Source of the DNA: Paenibacillus ferrarius
Lineage (GTDB): Bacteria; Bacillota; Bacilli; Paenibacillales; NBRC-103111
NCBI RefSeq assembly: GCF_002027705.1
Contig: NZ_MBTG01000009.1
Span: 62,001 to 126,000 of the forward strand
Direction of reading: 5' to 3'
DNA: 64,000 nt
The position numbers were made by a program, and so were the translations under genes. Positions 36,470-46,085 of the stretch are shown piece after piece. The notes under the pieces were generated by a model. It did not search any database, was not told the DNA's origin, and saw only the letters and a program-made list of their open reading frames with translations. Each line of letters begins with the position of its first letter. Within the stretch, counting starts at the first letter, position 1.

Positions 36470-36964
36470 CTATTTCTTCATCCTCGATAAAGCCCATTTC
36501 TCAATGCGGCGATTAATTTTTGTGAAAAAGCCTTCATCCTGAATGGAGATGGGCTGAACCAGGATCGTGTAAAGCCCCATTCGGTTGCCGCCAAGAACGT
36601 CTGTCAGCATCTGATCGCCAATGACAGCTGTTTGTCTCGTATTCGTACCAAGCAGCCTCATTGCTTTGTGAAAAGACGCGTTTGTTGGTTTTTTGGCACG
36701 GTGAATGAATGGGATACCAAGCGGTTCTGCAAAAGCAGAGACTCGTCCATGATTGTTATTCGACACAATGACGACTTTGAAGCCCATTTTCTGCAGCTGT
36801 TTCAACCATTCTATTAATTCAGGAGTCGCATGCGGATCACGTGCGCCTACGAGTGTATTATCGAGATCTGTAATAATACCGCGAACACCAAATCCCCAAA
36901 GATGATTGGCGTCAATATCATAGATTGTATGTACGGACTGTCTGGGTACGAGCTTTTTCAGCAA
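36470..36964 (-). CDS. yqeG: HAD-family IIIA phosphatase YqeG (TTG start)
   Basis: Haloacid-dehalogenase phosphatase, first gene of the yqeG-M operon; substrate not established. The catalytic motif is DLDNTLVGARDP, followed by VIVSNNNHGRV and IGDQMLTDVLGGNRMG. The start is a TTG at 36964, giving MLKKLVPRQSVHTIY, which matches the Bacillus N-terminus; GGAGGG lies 7 bp upstream. About 164 residues. Confidence 0.93.
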   Translation of the reverse strand: MLKKLVPRQSVHTIYDIDANHLWGFGVRGIITDLDNTLVGARDPHATPELIEWLKQLQKMGFKVVIVSNNNHGRVSAFAEPLGIPFIHRAKKPTNASFHKAMRLLGTNTRQTAVIGDQMLTDVLGGNRMGLYTILVQPISIQDEGFFTKINRRIEKWALSRMKK

Positions 36965-37003
36965 ACAACTTCCCTCCAACTACTTCCTCGACATATACGT
37001 GAA

Positions 37004-37032
37004 ACTATACCATAGTGACCCGTTTGTTGCAA
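37004..37032 (-). promoter_or_regulatory. Predicted sigma-A promoter of the yqeG-M operon
   Basis: On the minus strand -35 TTGCAA (37027-37032), 17 bp spacer, -10 TATAGT (37004-37009), 40 bp before the yqeG start codon. Confidence 0.65.
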
Positions 37033-37057
37033 AAAGAAAAAAGAACATATTTTCGCT

Positions 37058-37834
37058 CTAGGAACGCGAAGGAAGCGGCAGCCATTTCAAAACATTTTGA
37101 ATTTTGTGATCCCAATAACCCCATTCATGCTGTCCAGGCTCTTCCTCGTACGTCAAATTCAGCTTCAACTCTCGGCAATAATCACGGAATCGGACGTTAT
37201 CCTCATATAAGAAATCTTCCGTTCCACAGCATTGATAGAGTTGAGGCGCCACTCCTTGATAAGCTGCCAGTTGATCAGCTAAATGAAATAAGTCACTTCC
37301 GCTCCCTTTAATACGCGATACATCCTCAAAAATCAGTTTGAAATCATCTGGAAAGTTGGTCGCACGGTGCGAAATATCCACGGCACCGGATAAGCTCGCA
37401 GCTGCCGCAAATCGGTCAGGATGGGTTAGCGCCAGCTTCATAGCCCCGTAACCACCCATAGAAAGACCTGCTGCAAAATTCAATTCTCTTTCTTCCGCTA
37501 ATGGAAAAAAAGAACGGGCCAAGGCTGGCAATTCCTCGCTGATGAAGGTCCAATATTTAGGACCGCTCGCCATATCCGCATAAAAACTGCGGTTCACGGC
37601 AGGCATCACGACGGCGATTCCTAATTCTGAAGCATAGCGCTCTATGGAAGTCCTGCGCATCCAGATCGTGTGATCGTCCGATAATCCATGCAGCAAATAA
37701 AGCGTAGGATGCTTGCCGCCATAGACGGATGAGGCCAAACCGATTTGGCTTTGTGCTACTTGCGGCAAAATAACATACATCGATGCAGAAACACCAAGGG
37801 AATCTGAGTAAAAATGACAGTCAATAAAAGCCAT
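37058..37834 (-). CDS. Alpha/beta-hydrolase esterase (tributyrin/acetyl esterase family)
   Basis: Cytosolic carboxylesterase related to EstA and S-formylglutathione hydrolase-like proteins. About 258 residues starting [24 protein letters not shown]. Nucleophile elbow GLSMGG (Ser125), oxyanion-region [20 protein letters not shown], acid in [10 protein letters not shown] and His in GQHEWGYWD. The start follows GAGGAG 8 bp upstream. It may deacetylate short-chain or plant-wall esters; no genetic link to the pectin cluster 13 kb away. Confidence 0.88.
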   Translation of the reverse strand: MAFIDCHFYSDSLGVSASMYVILPQVAQSQIGLASSVYGGKHPTLYLLHGLSDDHTIWMRRTSIERYASELGIAVVMPAVNRSFYADMASGPKYWTFISEELPALARSFFPLAEERELNFAAGLSMGGYGAMKLALTHPDRFAAAASLSGAVDISHRATNFPDDFKLIFEDVSRIKGSGSDLFHLADQLAAYQGVAPQLYQCCGTEDFLYEDNVRFRDYCRELKLNLTYEEEPGQHEWGYWDHKIQNVLKWLPLPSRS

Positions 37835-37856
37835 GTGAATATCTCCTCTCATAGGG

Positions 37857-37886
37857 AAGCCACCCCGTTTAAGCGGAGTGGCTTCT
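37857..37886. terminator. Hairpin between the transglutaminase and esterase genes
   Basis: GAAGCCACCCCG-TTTAAG-CGGAGTGGCTTC, nearly perfect 12 bp arms, directly after the transglutaminase stop codon. No long T-run follows on either strand, so termination strength is uncertain. Confidence 0.55.
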
Positions 37887-37890
37887 TCGC

Positions 37891-40122
37891 CTATTTCATT
37901 TGTTCTTTTAATTTGGTAATCGATTGGCTTACGGTTTGATAGTCGGTTTCCGTTGAATTGGCTTGGCTGTACTTCGCTCGTTCGAACAGTTCAATAACGG
38001 TTTCCAGCTCTTTTTTCATCCATTTGCTTTGGTTCGACCACCGCGTTACCGCTTCTCTCATCGTTTCGTGCTCAAGTCGCGTATAGCCCTTTCTTCGACC
38101 TAAGCGCAGCAACTTCTCGAATTCCACAATAATCTTCTGATTAAAATTAATGACCTGTACTTGCTTTCTGCGCGTTCGCCAAGCTTGCCAAACGCCGGTT
38201 CTTCGTACCAGGAACACGACTAGACCGCTCGCAATAACAACCGCTGCGCCGCCTAAGGTCAGCCACAGCCAAGTCAAACTTGGTGCTGCTTCCGTTACAT
38301 CAGGCACAGTTACCGGCTCTGCTTCGGGTGAAGGCTCAACTGGCGGAGGTGTTGCCTCTGGAAACACATTAGGCAGCTTGAAGCCTGAGGTAGGCTCGAA
38401 AGAAATCCAACCGTAGCCTTCGAAATACACTTCTACCCAAGAATGCGCATCCGAATTCCGAACGGTATAGATGCCGGCAGCATTGACGTCGATATCCGTA
38501 CCCAGTTGACCGAGGAAACCGAGCTCTCTCATTTGTTCAGGAACTGGCGAAACACCGGACGAATAGCCTTTTACCCAGCGAGTCGGAAGCCCGATTGATC
38601 TCGTCAGCACAGCCATAGCGGTGGAATAATAATCACAGTAACCTTGCTTGACTTCAAATAAGAAACGATCGACGAAATCTTTGCTTTTGCCTTTGCTTTC
38701 ATCCGGCGTATTCGTATACGGATAATGCTCAGACAAATATTTCTCAATTAATTTGGCTTGATCATACGGATTTGTAGCTGGTTTGGTAATATCAACCGCG
38801 AGCTGCTTCACCCGTTCCGGCAAATCAGCAGGCAACTCCAGATACTCGGCCCAATCCGGCTTATTCGCATAGTCCGATTTCACTTCCCGTAATAAGGCTT
38901 CATCCAGAATCGGTTCCTGTGTTGTCACCGAATAGTCTTTGGGATAATTATTTTTGCCTACAAAGCGGAGCTCTGATTGGCGGGGTGACCACAATATGCG
39001 TTGAAATTGATTCTCGCCTTCATTGACCTCATCGATTTTCTGGATCGCAAATCCTGCGAATAAGACCGGAAATACTTCTTCTCTGTTCATGGTGATTTTC
39101 TGTGTCACTTCTTTAGTCTTCAACAAGGATAAATCGAATCGCGGATCAAGCGGGAGCGGATTGAGATTAACACGATTAATCGGCAGCTTCTTCTCAGCCG
39201 GGCTTTGCTCCCAGCCTTTTCCATTGTATAACGCTCTGGTTTCACCGCGGAAATAAGTGCGTTTGCTCGTTTCGACCGTCATGACAGGTGTATAATCATA
39301 GCGGAAGCCACCGCCAAGCCTACTGTCATCCCGACTGTAGCCGGAAGACGCATCAGCTGTTGAGGCTGTTACAGTAACACCCTTGCCCAAGAGGGGCACA
39401 GACTCTCCGCGGCTCACTTTCCATGCTGTATAGGGGTCCGTAATGATTGGATTTACGGTTGGGGCTATATATCCTACAAGAAAAATAACACCCACGATCA
39501 AAGCAATAGGAATAATCAGCGTTGACGGATAATCCGTTATCGTTTCCCAAATGACTGGAGCCCGCTGCTTCAATTTCGCGAAATGGAGCTGCATTAACAG
39601 CGCGAAACCGCAGAAGATTACCATCGCGACTTGCGGCCACAAGAAGATCGTGCTGAACGAGTCTCGAATGGCAAAAAACATGATGCTGACAAAAATCAGA
39701 ATGGATACACGGAAACGGGATCGAACGGACCACATCGTGAATAGATAGGTGATCCAGGCGCATAGGCTAAACCAAATGTAAGGTTCCAGCTGCCCCGCAT
39801 TGAGAGCAATCCACCGCCCCGCTTCTTGCCAAGAAATAATCTTCACCGAAACGAAGCTGTACCCCATTCCAAAGCCATGAAACCATACAATCAGCAAAAA
39901 TTGTATAATGGAGCGCCATCCTTCGTGCAAGCGCGGTATGAAGTAAGTAATGGCGATAATGAACAAAGTGCCTGTTACGAAGGAAACCGTCTCCGGCAGC
40001 CATAGGCCATCTTCCTTCATAATCCAAATCACAAATTGATACAGGAAAATTCCTGTTAGAATAGCACTGACACGCTGTTCCCAGTTAGCCAGCAGCAGCT
40101 TTCTCCAAATCGTATTAAGCAT
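37891..40122 (-). CDS. Membrane transglutaminase-like protein (TgpA type)
   Basis: 743 residues. The N-terminal ~225 residues hold about seven membrane helices (TgpA N-terminal/DUF3488-like). An extracellular transglutaminase core follows with the catalytic Cys in [29 protein letters not shown], His in [15 protein letters not shown] and Asp/Glu in ISFEPTSG. After a Pro/Glu-rich linker there is one more helix ([21 protein letters not shown]) and a DUF4129-like cytosolic tail. It overlaps the DUF58 gene by 8 bp. Trios of MoxR, DUF58 and transglutaminase occur widely; function largely unknown. Confidence 0.9.
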   Translation of the reverse strand: MLNTIWRKLLLANWEQRVSAILTGIFLYQFVIWIMKEDGLWLPETVSFVTGTLFIIAITYFIPRLHEGWRSIIQFLLIVWFHGFGMGYSFVSVKIISWQEAGRWIALNAGQLEPYIWFSLCAWITYLFTMWSVRSRFRVSILIFVSIMFFAIRDSFSTIFLWPQVAMVIFCGFALLMQLHFAKLKQRAPVIWETITDYPSTLIIPIALIVGVIFLVGYIAPTVNPIITDPYTAWKVSRGESVPLLGKGVTVTASTADASSGYSRDDSRLGGGFRYDYTPVMTVETSKRTYFRGETRALYNGKGWEQSPAEKKLPINRVNLNPLPLDPRFDLSLLKTKEVTQKITMNREEVFPVLFAGFAIQKIDEVNEGENQFQRILWSPRQSELRFVGKNNYPKDYSVTTQEPILDEALLREVKSDYANKPDWAEYLELPADLPERVKQLAVDITKPATNPYDQAKLIEKYLSEHYPYTNTPDESKGKSKDFVDRFLFEVKQGYCDYYSTAMAVLTRSIGLPTRWVKGYSSGVSPVPEQMRELGFLGQLGTDIDVNAAGIYTVRNSDAHSWVEVYFEGYGWISFEPTSGFKLPNVFPEATPPPVEPSPEAEPVTVPDVTEAAPSLTWLWLTLGGAAVVIASGLVVFLVRRTGVWQAWRTRRKQVQVINFNQKIIVEFEKLLRLGRRKGYTRLEHETMREAVTRWSNQSKWMKKELETVIELFERAKYSQANSTETDYQTVSQSITKLKEQMK

Positions 40123-41398
40123 ATCGTTTCGCCCCTCCCAACAGGTTAGGCAGGTCTGTTAATTGACTGACCTCATAACCCATATAACCTTGAGAGCGAA
40201 TCGCTTTAATCCAATCCTCCTGCTTGTCCTTCTCCGTAGGCTGTGGCTTTAGCGAAAAGGGTGGCTTGCCATGAACCCAAATATGGCAAGGATTCATTTG
40301 CAAATGGTCCAAATGCGTTAAAACCTGCATCATCACGGACCCTTTTTGCGGAGATATCAAGACGAAAAAGCATCCCGCAGGCAGATCTCTTGCATGCTCC
40401 TTGAGGATCTGATTCAGCGGTCGATAGCCGTCAGCTTCAACACCAACCAGATGTTTTAGAATCATTTTATGATGATTCTGACTTTGTTTCGCTTCAATAA
40501 AAGTAGATTCCTTGCCATTGGACAGCAAGCCCAGTGCCAAGTCGCGGCTGGCTCCATAGCGGAATAAGGAGGCTGCGATAGACACCGCTAGCTCAAATTC
40601 AGCCACATCGCCATACGCACGCGCAGTCCGATCCAACAATATAATCGTCTTGGGGAGCGATTCACGCTCGAATTCTTTGGACTTCCACGTTCCAGTCTTC
40701 GCGGTAGCATTCCAGTGAATACGGGATAAGCGGTCACCGTAGATATATTCCCGAACTCCGTTAATCTGTGTAGTTTCCCGATGCGCGCGCGTTGTGGTGG
40801 AATGATGCTGCATGCCCTTGAGCATTTGGTGAAATTGCGCCCATTCCCGAATCGTAACCGTTTGTGGATATACCGTAATCGGCTGTTCAAGCTCCAAGCG
40901 TCCTTTATGTTGAAAAAAGCCAAAGATATCTTCGGTCAAGCATTCCGTCCGGCCGAAGCGGTAATACCCTCTCCTTAAAGGCGGAGTGCTGTAGAGCAGT
41001 TCTCCTCTTCGCTTCCAATCCGGGACAAGCGATCCTTCGAAGATCGTTTCTTCTCCATTCAGCCGAACAAGCTGATCTTTGATCATGATGTAGGGAATCG
41101 GCCAAAAGCCTGGAATTTGCACCCCAATCCCAATCTGCAGCGATTGTCCTGCCTCAAGATGGGCTTCCTGCCCGACATTCGTCAGCTTGCGGACCCCTTG
41201 GGCACGCCGCACACCGCTCCAATTGCCGGAGAGCAGATAAATAGACAAAAGCGTAACAATGATGAACAGCATGGATGCAAGCTTGCCGCCTTGAAACAGC
41301 ATGAAGAATAAGCTCGCCGTAAAGCAGGAAATCAGAACCCATAAAGCTGCCGGAAACCGGGGACGCACCCCAAATCTTGTGAATACCGGTCGATTCAT
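40115..41398 (-). CDS. DUF58 membrane-associated protein
   Basis: About 427 residues with two N-terminal membrane helices (LWVLISCFTASLFFMLF, LASMLFIIVTLLSIYLLSG), a beta-rich middle and the DUF58 signature GDRLSRIHWNATAKTGTWKSKEFE followed by a VWA-like strand TIILLDRTARAYG. The start at 41398 (MNRPVFTRFG) is 5 bp after the MoxR stop with GGAG upstream; the longer frame reads back into the ATPase gene. Partner of the adjacent MoxR ATPase. Confidence 0.9.
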   Translation of the reverse strand: MNRPVFTRFGVRPRFPAALWVLISCFTASLFFMLFQGGKLASMLFIIVTLLSIYLLSGNWSGVRRAQGVRKLTNVGQEAHLEAGQSLQIGIGVQIPGFWPIPYIMIKDQLVRLNGEETIFEGSLVPDWKRRGELLYSTPPLRRGYYRFGRTECLTEDIFGFFQHKGRLELEQPITVYPQTVTIREWAQFHQMLKGMQHHSTTTRAHRETTQINGVREYIYGDRLSRIHWNATAKTGTWKSKEFERESLPKTIILLDRTARAYGDVAEFELAVSIAASLFRYGASRDLALGLLSNGKESTFIEAKQSQNHHKMILKHLVGVEADGYRPLNQILKEHARDLPAGCFFVLISPQKGSVMMQVLTHLDHLQMNPCHIWVHGKPPFSLKPQPTEKDKQEDWIKAIRSQGYMGYEVSQLTDLPNLLGGAKRYA

Positions 41399-41402
41399 AG
41401 GC

Positions 41403-42362
41403 TCACTTCTCCAATCGCACCGGCACGCGGACCTGCTCGAAAATCGCGCCGAGAACGGAAGCAATCGTAGCGCCGTCCATCCGAGCCTCGGAATGAAGAA
41501 TCATCCGATGGCCCAGCACATAAGGGGCCAGGTATTTAATATCATCTGGAATGACGTATTCTCTTCCTTGGAGGAAGGCATATGATTTGGCAGCGAGCAC
41601 TAATGAGAGCGTGGCTCTCGGACTTGCGCCAAGGAACACAGCTTGATGTTCCCGCGTTTTTCTTGCTATCGTCACCAAATAATCGGCTACAGCTTCATCC
41701 AGATGAACGCGCCGCACTTGCTCTTGCATTGCCAGCACTTGGGAAGTATCCATAACCGCCTGCAAAGACTCCATCGGGTGGAGCTTGCTCTGGGAAGCAA
41801 TCATCAGCTTCTCGGCAGCTTCACTCGGATAGCCCAAGCTGAGCTTGATCATGAAACGATCTAACTGCGCTTCAGGCAATATGTATGTGCCTTCGAAATC
41901 AATCGGATTCTGGGTAGCCAGCATGAGAAACGGCGATGGAAGCTCATGAATATCGCCATCAACCGTAATGTGCTGCTCTTCCATTGCTTCTAAGAGAGCT
42001 GACTGGGTTTTGGTCGTTGCGCGGTTAATTTCATCCACCAGCAAAATATTCGTCATAATCGGTCCAGAACGAAACAGAAATTTCTCTTCTTTGGGATGAT
42101 ATATAGAAACACCGGTAATATCGGAAGGTAATAAATCAGGATTGCATTGTATGCGGCGAAATTGACCCTCGATCGAGCGTGCGAGCGCTTTGATCAGAAC
42201 GGTCTTCCCCGTGCCTGGAACATCTTCCAGCAAAACATGTCCGCCGGCAAGCATCGCAGTAAGCAATAATTCAATCTCAGAGCTCTTGCCAAGTATGCAC
42301 GATTCCAAATTCGCTTTCAGCCTAGCCAGAACTTCTACATGATGATGGGTGGCAGTTTCCAT
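41403..42362 (-). CDS. MoxR-family AAA+ ATPase
   Basis: Chaperone-like ATPase, 319 residues. Walker A DVPGTGKTVLIKAL, Walker B ILLVDEINRATTKTQSALLEAMEE, sensor 1 MLATQNPIDFEGTYILPEAQLDRFM and sensor 2 GASPRATLSL are all present. First gene of the trio with DUF58 and transglutaminase; MoxR proteins usually activate VWA-containing partners. Confidence 0.94.
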   Translation of the reverse strand: METATHHHVEVLARLKANLESCILGKSSEIELLLTAMLAGGHVLLEDVPGTGKTVLIKALARSIEGQFRRIQCNPDLLPSDITGVSIYHPKEEKFLFRSGPIMTNILLVDEINRATTKTQSALLEAMEEQHITVDGDIHELPSPFLMLATQNPIDFEGTYILPEAQLDRFMIKLSLGYPSEAAEKLMIASQSKLHPMESLQAVMDTSQVLAMQEQVRRVHLDEAVADYLVTIARKTREHQAVFLGASPRATLSLVLAAKSYAFLQGREYVIPDDIKYLAPYVLGHRMILHSEARMDGATIASVLGAIFEQVRVPVRLEK

Positions 42363-42499
42363 GTCTTGATCCTCCTTAGAGTTGCGTTGCCTTTTGGCGA
42401 AATTCCGCCCATATGTCCGAAAACGCTAGAATAATCACAAAAAGTACGTAAATCCAGTTTACAGCAAAGCTTTTCGTCCGTATACTTGTATTTCCTCTA

Positions 42500-42528
42500 A
42501 ATTTATTTGTTAAAATTAACCATGTGAA
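42500..42528 (-). promoter_or_regulatory. Predicted promoter of the MoxR operon
   Basis: On the minus strand TTCACA (42523-42528), 17 bp, TAAATT (42500-42505). It lies directly after the spoVA terminator, in the only gap before the MoxR gene. Confidence 0.45.
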
Positions 42529-42554
42529 CACAGTTTCCCTCACAGCGTATAGAC

Positions 42555-42598
42555 GCAAAACAAGCCCTTTCGGTTCGATCCGAAAAGGCTTGTTTTGC
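42555..42598. terminator. Terminator of the spoVA cluster
   Basis: Perfect 12 bp arms GCAAAACAAGCC (42555-42566) and GGCTTGTTTTGC (42587-42598) with a further inner stem TTTCGG/CCGAAA. It is 9 bp past the spoVAE stop codon. Confidence 0.93.
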
Positions 42599-42606
42599 GA
42601 TATTTC

Positions 42607-42957
42607 TTATCCTTTGGGTTTCACAAAGACTGCCGCCAAAAACGAGAAAATAATCGCTGCGGAAATCCCGGCGCTGGTCACTTTGAAAATACCGGTAATA
42701 ATGCCGATATAGCCGTCCTTATGCAGCTCCTCCAGGGCCCCGTGAACAAGCGCATTGCCGAAACTTGTAATCGGAACGGTCGCTCCCGCACCGGCAAATT
42801 CAATAAAAGGATCGTACAAATTGCAGCCGTCCGCAATAGCTCCCAGCACAACTAAGGTACTCATCGTATGCGCAGGTGTTAATTTCCCTACATCCATGAG
42901 CAATTGACCGAAAACACAAATAGCTCCACCGATAAGAAAAGCCCATACAAAACTCAT
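42607..42957 (-). CDS. spoVAE: Stage V sporulation protein AE (SpoVAE, AEb type)
   Basis: Membrane subunit of the SpoVA channel that moves dipicolinic acid into the forespore and out at germination. 116 residues with about three or four helices; the family segment reads [49 protein letters not shown]. It overlaps the spoVAD gene by 4 bp. Confidence 0.95.
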   Translation of the reverse strand: MSFVWAFLIGGAICVFGQLLMDVGKLTPAHTMSTLVVLGAIADGCNLYDPFIEFAGAGATVPITSFGNALVHGALEELHKDGYIGIITGIFKVTSAGISAAIIFSFLAAVFVKPKG

Positions 42958-43973
42958 GCGTACAAACCCCCAGACTCAATAGAAACAGCATGTGCAATAC
43001 AAGGAATGCTTTCGCCTTGTTGAAAGGACAGCGGAGAAAGCAATGCGCCCGTCGCGACGACGAGAATCCGCTTCAGCTCGCCCTTCTTCATGCGCTTGAG
43101 CAAATGACCATAGGTGACGGTTGCTGAGCAGCCGCAGCCGCTCCCTCCTGCTTGAACAGTCTGTTTCTCGCGATCGTATATGAGCAGTCCACAATCACTG
43201 AACGTGGTTTGTTCCATAGGAACCTTGTGCTTGGCGAACAGTTCGCGCGCAATGTTCACCCCAACCGTCGCCAGATCCCCGGTGATGATCAGATCGTAGT
43301 AGCCAGGCTCGCGATCGAGATCGCGCAAATGCGCCTGGATCGTGTCCACGGCTGCCGGAGCCATTGCAGCTCCCATATTGAACGGATCGGTGATGCCCAT
43401 ATCGACGATCCGGCCGATCGTAGCCGAGGTGACGACGGGCCCGTCACCGGTTTTGCCTAACACGGCGACTCCGGCGCCAGTTACGGTATACTGCGCGGTC
43501 GGCGGCTTCTGTGAGCCGTATTCCGTAGGATAACGGAACTGCTTCTCCGCCGTGCAGTTATGGCTGCAAGTCCCCGCCATCACATGGTTGGCGGCGCCGG
43601 AGTCCATCAGCTGAGCGGCTAGCGCGAGTCCCTCCATCGAGGTGGAGCAAGCGCCGAAGATGCCGAGATACGGCATGCCCAGCGTACGTGCCGCGAACGT
43701 ATTGGAGATGATCTGATTCATCAGATCACCGCCAAGATAGAACTGAATCTGGCCGCCGGTCAGCCCAGCATTATCAAGCGCTCGCGCTGCCGCTTCTTCA
43801 AGCAGCGCCTTCTCCGCTTTTTCCCATGTCTTTTGACCAATCGTCAAATCGTCATGCACAATATCAAAATCTTCACTGATCGGCCCTTTTCCCTCATCAG
43901 GTCCAACAACCGTGCCTGTCGACAGAATGACCGGACGACTCTTAAAGACCCAGCTTTGATGCCCCTTCAGCAT
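42954..43973 (-). CDS. spoVAD: Stage V sporulation protein AD (SpoVAD)
   Basis: Soluble subunit bound to the inner spore membrane that binds dipicolinic acid; the fold resembles thiolase. 339 residues: [41 protein letters not shown]-like [43 protein letters not shown] region [18 protein letters not shown] and SGCGCSATV are all conserved. Locally GC-rich. It starts 4 bp after the spoVAC stop codon. Confidence 0.96.
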   Translation of the reverse strand: MLKGHQSWVFKSRPVILSTGTVVGPDEGKGPISEDFDIVHDDLTIGQKTWEKAEKALLEEAAARALDNAGLTGGQIQFYLGGDLMNQIISNTFAARTLGMPYLGIFGACSTSMEGLALAAQLMDSGAANHVMAGTCSHNCTAEKQFRYPTEYGSQKPPTAQYTVTGAGVAVLGKTGDGPVVTSATIGRIVDMGITDPFNMGAAMAPAAVDTIQAHLRDLDREPGYYDLIITGDLATVGVNIARELFAKHKVPMEQTTFSDCGLLIYDREKQTVQAGGSGCGCSATVTYGHLLKRMKKGELKRILVVATGALLSPLSFQQGESIPCIAHAVSIESGGLYA

Positions 43974-43977
43974 ATGG

Positions 43978-44451
43978 TCAACTCCCGCCCATAATAATAA
44001 GATGCACGATCCCTACCAAGAATGCAGCAACGGTCCCGAAAACAATGACCGACCCAGCCAATTTGAACATATTGCCCCCAACGCCAAGAACAAGGCCTTC
44101 CGCACGATGCTCGATTGCAGCGGAACACAAGGAATTGGCGAAGCCTGTGACAGGAACGGCACTGCCGGCCCCGGCCCATTGGGCGATTTTGTCGTAGATA
44201 CCCAAGCTTGTCAGAATGACAGAAATAATAATGAGTGTAGCTACGGTCGGATTGCCCGCCGTCTTCTCCGTAAAGCCAAACCAGCTGATGTACATTTGCA
44301 TAAAACATTCCCCGATCAAACAGATGAGGCCGCCGACTAAAAAGGCTCGCAGGCAATTTTTCAGAACGGGGCGCTTAGGCTCTTGCTCCTTCGCAAGTTT
44401 CTGGTACTCTTGTTGGGTCATCGTCATCGTTTTCTTCTTGTTGTTCGCCAT
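43978..44451 (-). CDS. spoVAC: Stage V sporulation protein AC (SpoVAC)
   Basis: Mechanosensitive-type channel subunit for dipicolinic acid release. 157 residues: a basic N-terminus (MANNKKKTMTMTQQEYQKL), then four or five helices with KNCLRAFLVGGLICLIGECFMQMY, KIAQWAGAGSAVPVTGFANSLCSAAIEHRAEGLVLGVGGNMFKLAGSVIVFG. Similar to SpoVAE, as is normal. GGAGGG precedes the ATG. Confidence 0.96.
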   Translation of the reverse strand: MANNKKKTMTMTQQEYQKLAKEQEPKRPVLKNCLRAFLVGGLICLIGECFMQMYISWFGFTEKTAGNPTVATLIIISVILTSLGIYDKIAQWAGAGSAVPVTGFANSLCSAAIEHRAEGLVLGVGGNMFKLAGSVIVFGTVAAFLVGIVHLIIMGGS

Positions 44452-44478
44452 GCCTTTCCCTCCTGTTTATTCCGTCGC

Positions 44479-45339
44479 CTAGCTTTTCAATATCGTCGTG
44501 ACCGATTGAATCACTTTCGTTAGCTGCCGAGAGCATTCCTCATACATCAGCTTAGCTTGCTCACGATTCGTTGTGAGTGAGAAAAGCTCCAGATCTGCTT
44601 CACATTTTTTCAAAGTAGCGAGCAGCATAGGCCTTGCACTAGGTTCGGGGACTTGCAGCTTATCATCATAAAGATCCACAGTAAGCTCTCCATGCGTGTC
44701 TACTTGTCCAAGGAACACATTCTCTTTGGTTACCCCTATTTTATCAAGCTCCGTATGCAGCCATCCTGGGCCTCTTCCTGCTGCAGCAAGCGGCTCGTTT
44801 TGGACAACGCCATCCATAACGACGGTTTGGGTAGGCTTCTCGGTCACCAGCTTCATATTCAAATGCTTAGGTGTTAAGGGCTGGTGCTCACTTTTAAGCA
44901 AAACGCTTAAATCCCCGCTGGATTCCAGCATGGCAAACTCCACATCGGCTAGCCGAAAAACACTCTTGGTGCGCAATTGCTGAAGCAGTTCGTCAGCCGT
45001 GAATCTTTCTTTTTTCAGATTATCCTCCAGAACTTTCCCTTCTTTGATCAAAACAGTTCCTTTTCCCTCAAACCAGGTGCGTAATGTTTTGCTTTTGAGC
45101 GTAAAAAGCTCCAGAAAAAACGGAATTAGACACCACACCAAGATGGCAATGACGCCATGCAAGAAATTAGATTCCACATCTGTCGAGATGACCCCCGCTA
45201 GGTCACCCAGCGTAATTCCGATGACATATTCAAAAAACGTTAACTGGGATATTTGTTTTTTCCCTAAAATCCTTGTAAGAACAAATAAAATGACAAGAGC
45301 AGAAGTTGCTCTTACCACAATATGCAACCAATCCGGCAT
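44479..45339 (-). CDS. DUF421/YetF-like membrane protein with a C-terminal DUF1657-like tail
   Basis: 286 residues: three N-terminal membrane helices (VVRATSALVILFVLTRILG, FEYVIGITLGDLAGVIS, GVIAILVWCLIPFFLELF), the YetF cytosolic domain (GKGTVLIKEGKVLEDNLKKERFTADELLQQLRTKSVFRLADVEFAMLESSGDLSVLLK in outline) and a last ~48 residues (LKKCEADLELFSLTTNREQAKLMYEE...) that align with the separate DUF1657 protein encoded divergently. First gene of the spoVA cluster. The start at 45339 has GGAGG 8 bp upstream; 45345 is only 2 bp from it. Such proteins belong to spoVA2mob-type operons linked to spore heat resistance. Confidence 0.88.
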   Translation of the reverse strand: MPDWLHIVVRATSALVILFVLTRILGKKQISQLTFFEYVIGITLGDLAGVISTDVESNFLHGVIAILVWCLIPFFLELFTLKSKTLRTWFEGKGTVLIKEGKVLEDNLKKERFTADELLQQLRTKSVFRLADVEFAMLESSGDLSVLLKSEHQPLTPKHLNMKLVTEKPTQTVVMDGVVQNEPLAAAGRGPGWLHTELDKIGVTKENVFLGQVDTHGELTVDLYDDKLQVPEPSARPMLLATLKKCEADLELFSLTTNREQAKLMYEECSRQLTKVIQSVTTILKS

Positions 45340-45533
45340 ACCCATATCCTCCCTTGCCTTTTACTCCAATCCATGTCATTATGCGCTTTTTGCCTGACAA
45401 GTATCATCAATTTTTCATGGGTTTATTTGTCATTTATGTCATGGCTAAGTCGGGGCATATTAATTATCGCAAACAAGACAGCTTCCTTACACATCGCTGC
45501 TGATTGCAAAAAACTTTTACGAGGTGAACCTTC

Positions 45534-45740
45534 ATGACCGTGTCCGCACAGGTAAAAACAACGTTGGCTTCTTTAAAAAGCGCTCAAGCAAGCTTAGAAA
45601 CGTTCGCGCTCAGCACACAGAATCAAGAAGCGAAACAGTTGTATGAGACTGCAGCTAAATCCACACAAGACATCGTCACTCAAGTTTCTTCCCGCGTTCA
45701 GCAATTGGAAAATGAAGAACCCCAATACAAAGGGTTCTAG
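45534..45740 (+). CDS. DUF1657 protein
   Basis: A 68-residue, helix-rich cytosolic protein (VKTTLASLKSAQASLETFAL, NQEAKQLYETAAKSTQDIVTQVSSRVQQLE) that looks like a coiled coil. DUF1657 proteins accompany spoVA2mob operons in Bacillus; their function is not known. GAGGTG precedes the ATG. Transcribed away from the DUF421-spoVA genes; a CATATTA box at 45458-45464 could be a sigma-G -10 element. Confidence 0.88.
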   Translation: MTVSAQVKTTLASLKSAQASLETFALSTQNQEAKQLYETAAKSTQDIVTQVSSRVQQLENEEPQYKGF

Positions 45741-45756
45741 AGCCAAACAAAAACAG

Positions 45757-45795
45757 CCGCTTGCGCAAGTTGCGCAAACGGCTGTTTGTTTTATT
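45757..45795. terminator. Bidirectional terminator after the DUF1657 gene
   Basis: ACAGCC (45763-45768) pairs with GGCTGT (45780-45785), with an inner TTGCGCAA repeat and T-runs on both strands. It closes the DUF1657 transcript and the peptidase/small-protein transcript. Confidence 0.9.
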
Positions 45796-45797
45796 TA

Positions 45798-45884
45798 TCA
45801 GGCAAAAAGAAGAAATAACGTAAGCAATACGAACAAAATCAGGATTAAAAAGATAAACTCCTCTTTGGTTATTTCGTTTGGCAT
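45798..45884 (-). CDS. 28-residue hydrophobic membrane peptide
   Basis: MPNEITKEEFIFLILILFVLL followed by TLFLLFA: a short charged N-terminus and one membrane helix running to the end. GAGGG lies 8 bp upstream, and a terminator follows the stop codon at once. Not recognised; it resembles in kind the tiny single-helix proteins common in spore-formers. Follows another small gene by 33 bp. Confidence 0.55.
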   Translation of the reverse strand: MPNEITKEEFIFLILILFVLLTLFLLFA

Positions 45885-45917
45885 GAACGCCGCCCTCGCT
45901 TCGAATGAAATACCTGC

Positions 45918-46058
45918 TTATTCCACGGGCTGGCCGGAAGCTTTTCTAAGCTCGTTGGCCAACCGATTAAACTCTGTTCTTGCCTGTGCATCATTCGTTG
46001 CAAAATACGCTGCAGACAAAAAGGCAATGATTTTATTCGCATCTTCCACACTTAACAT
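45918..46058 (-). CDS. 46-residue helical protein of unknown function
   Basis: Starts MLSVEDANKIIAFLSAAYFA and continues TNDAQARTEFNRLANELRKASGQPVE; predicted two soluble helices. AGGAGGGG stands 8 bp before the ATG. It begins 27 bp after the peptidase stop codon, so the two are probably co-transcribed. No family recognised. A longer frame through the same bases (stop at 45869) has no ribosome site. Confidence 0.65.
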   Translation of the reverse strand: MLSVEDANKIIAFLSAAYFATNDAQARTEFNRLANELRKASGQPVE

Positions 46059-46085
46059 CGCACATTCCCCTCCTGCAGGACCATA

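Noticed and set aside
42976..43460. Several open frames on both strands within spoVAD
   Set aside because: Shadows in a locally GC-rich conserved gene.
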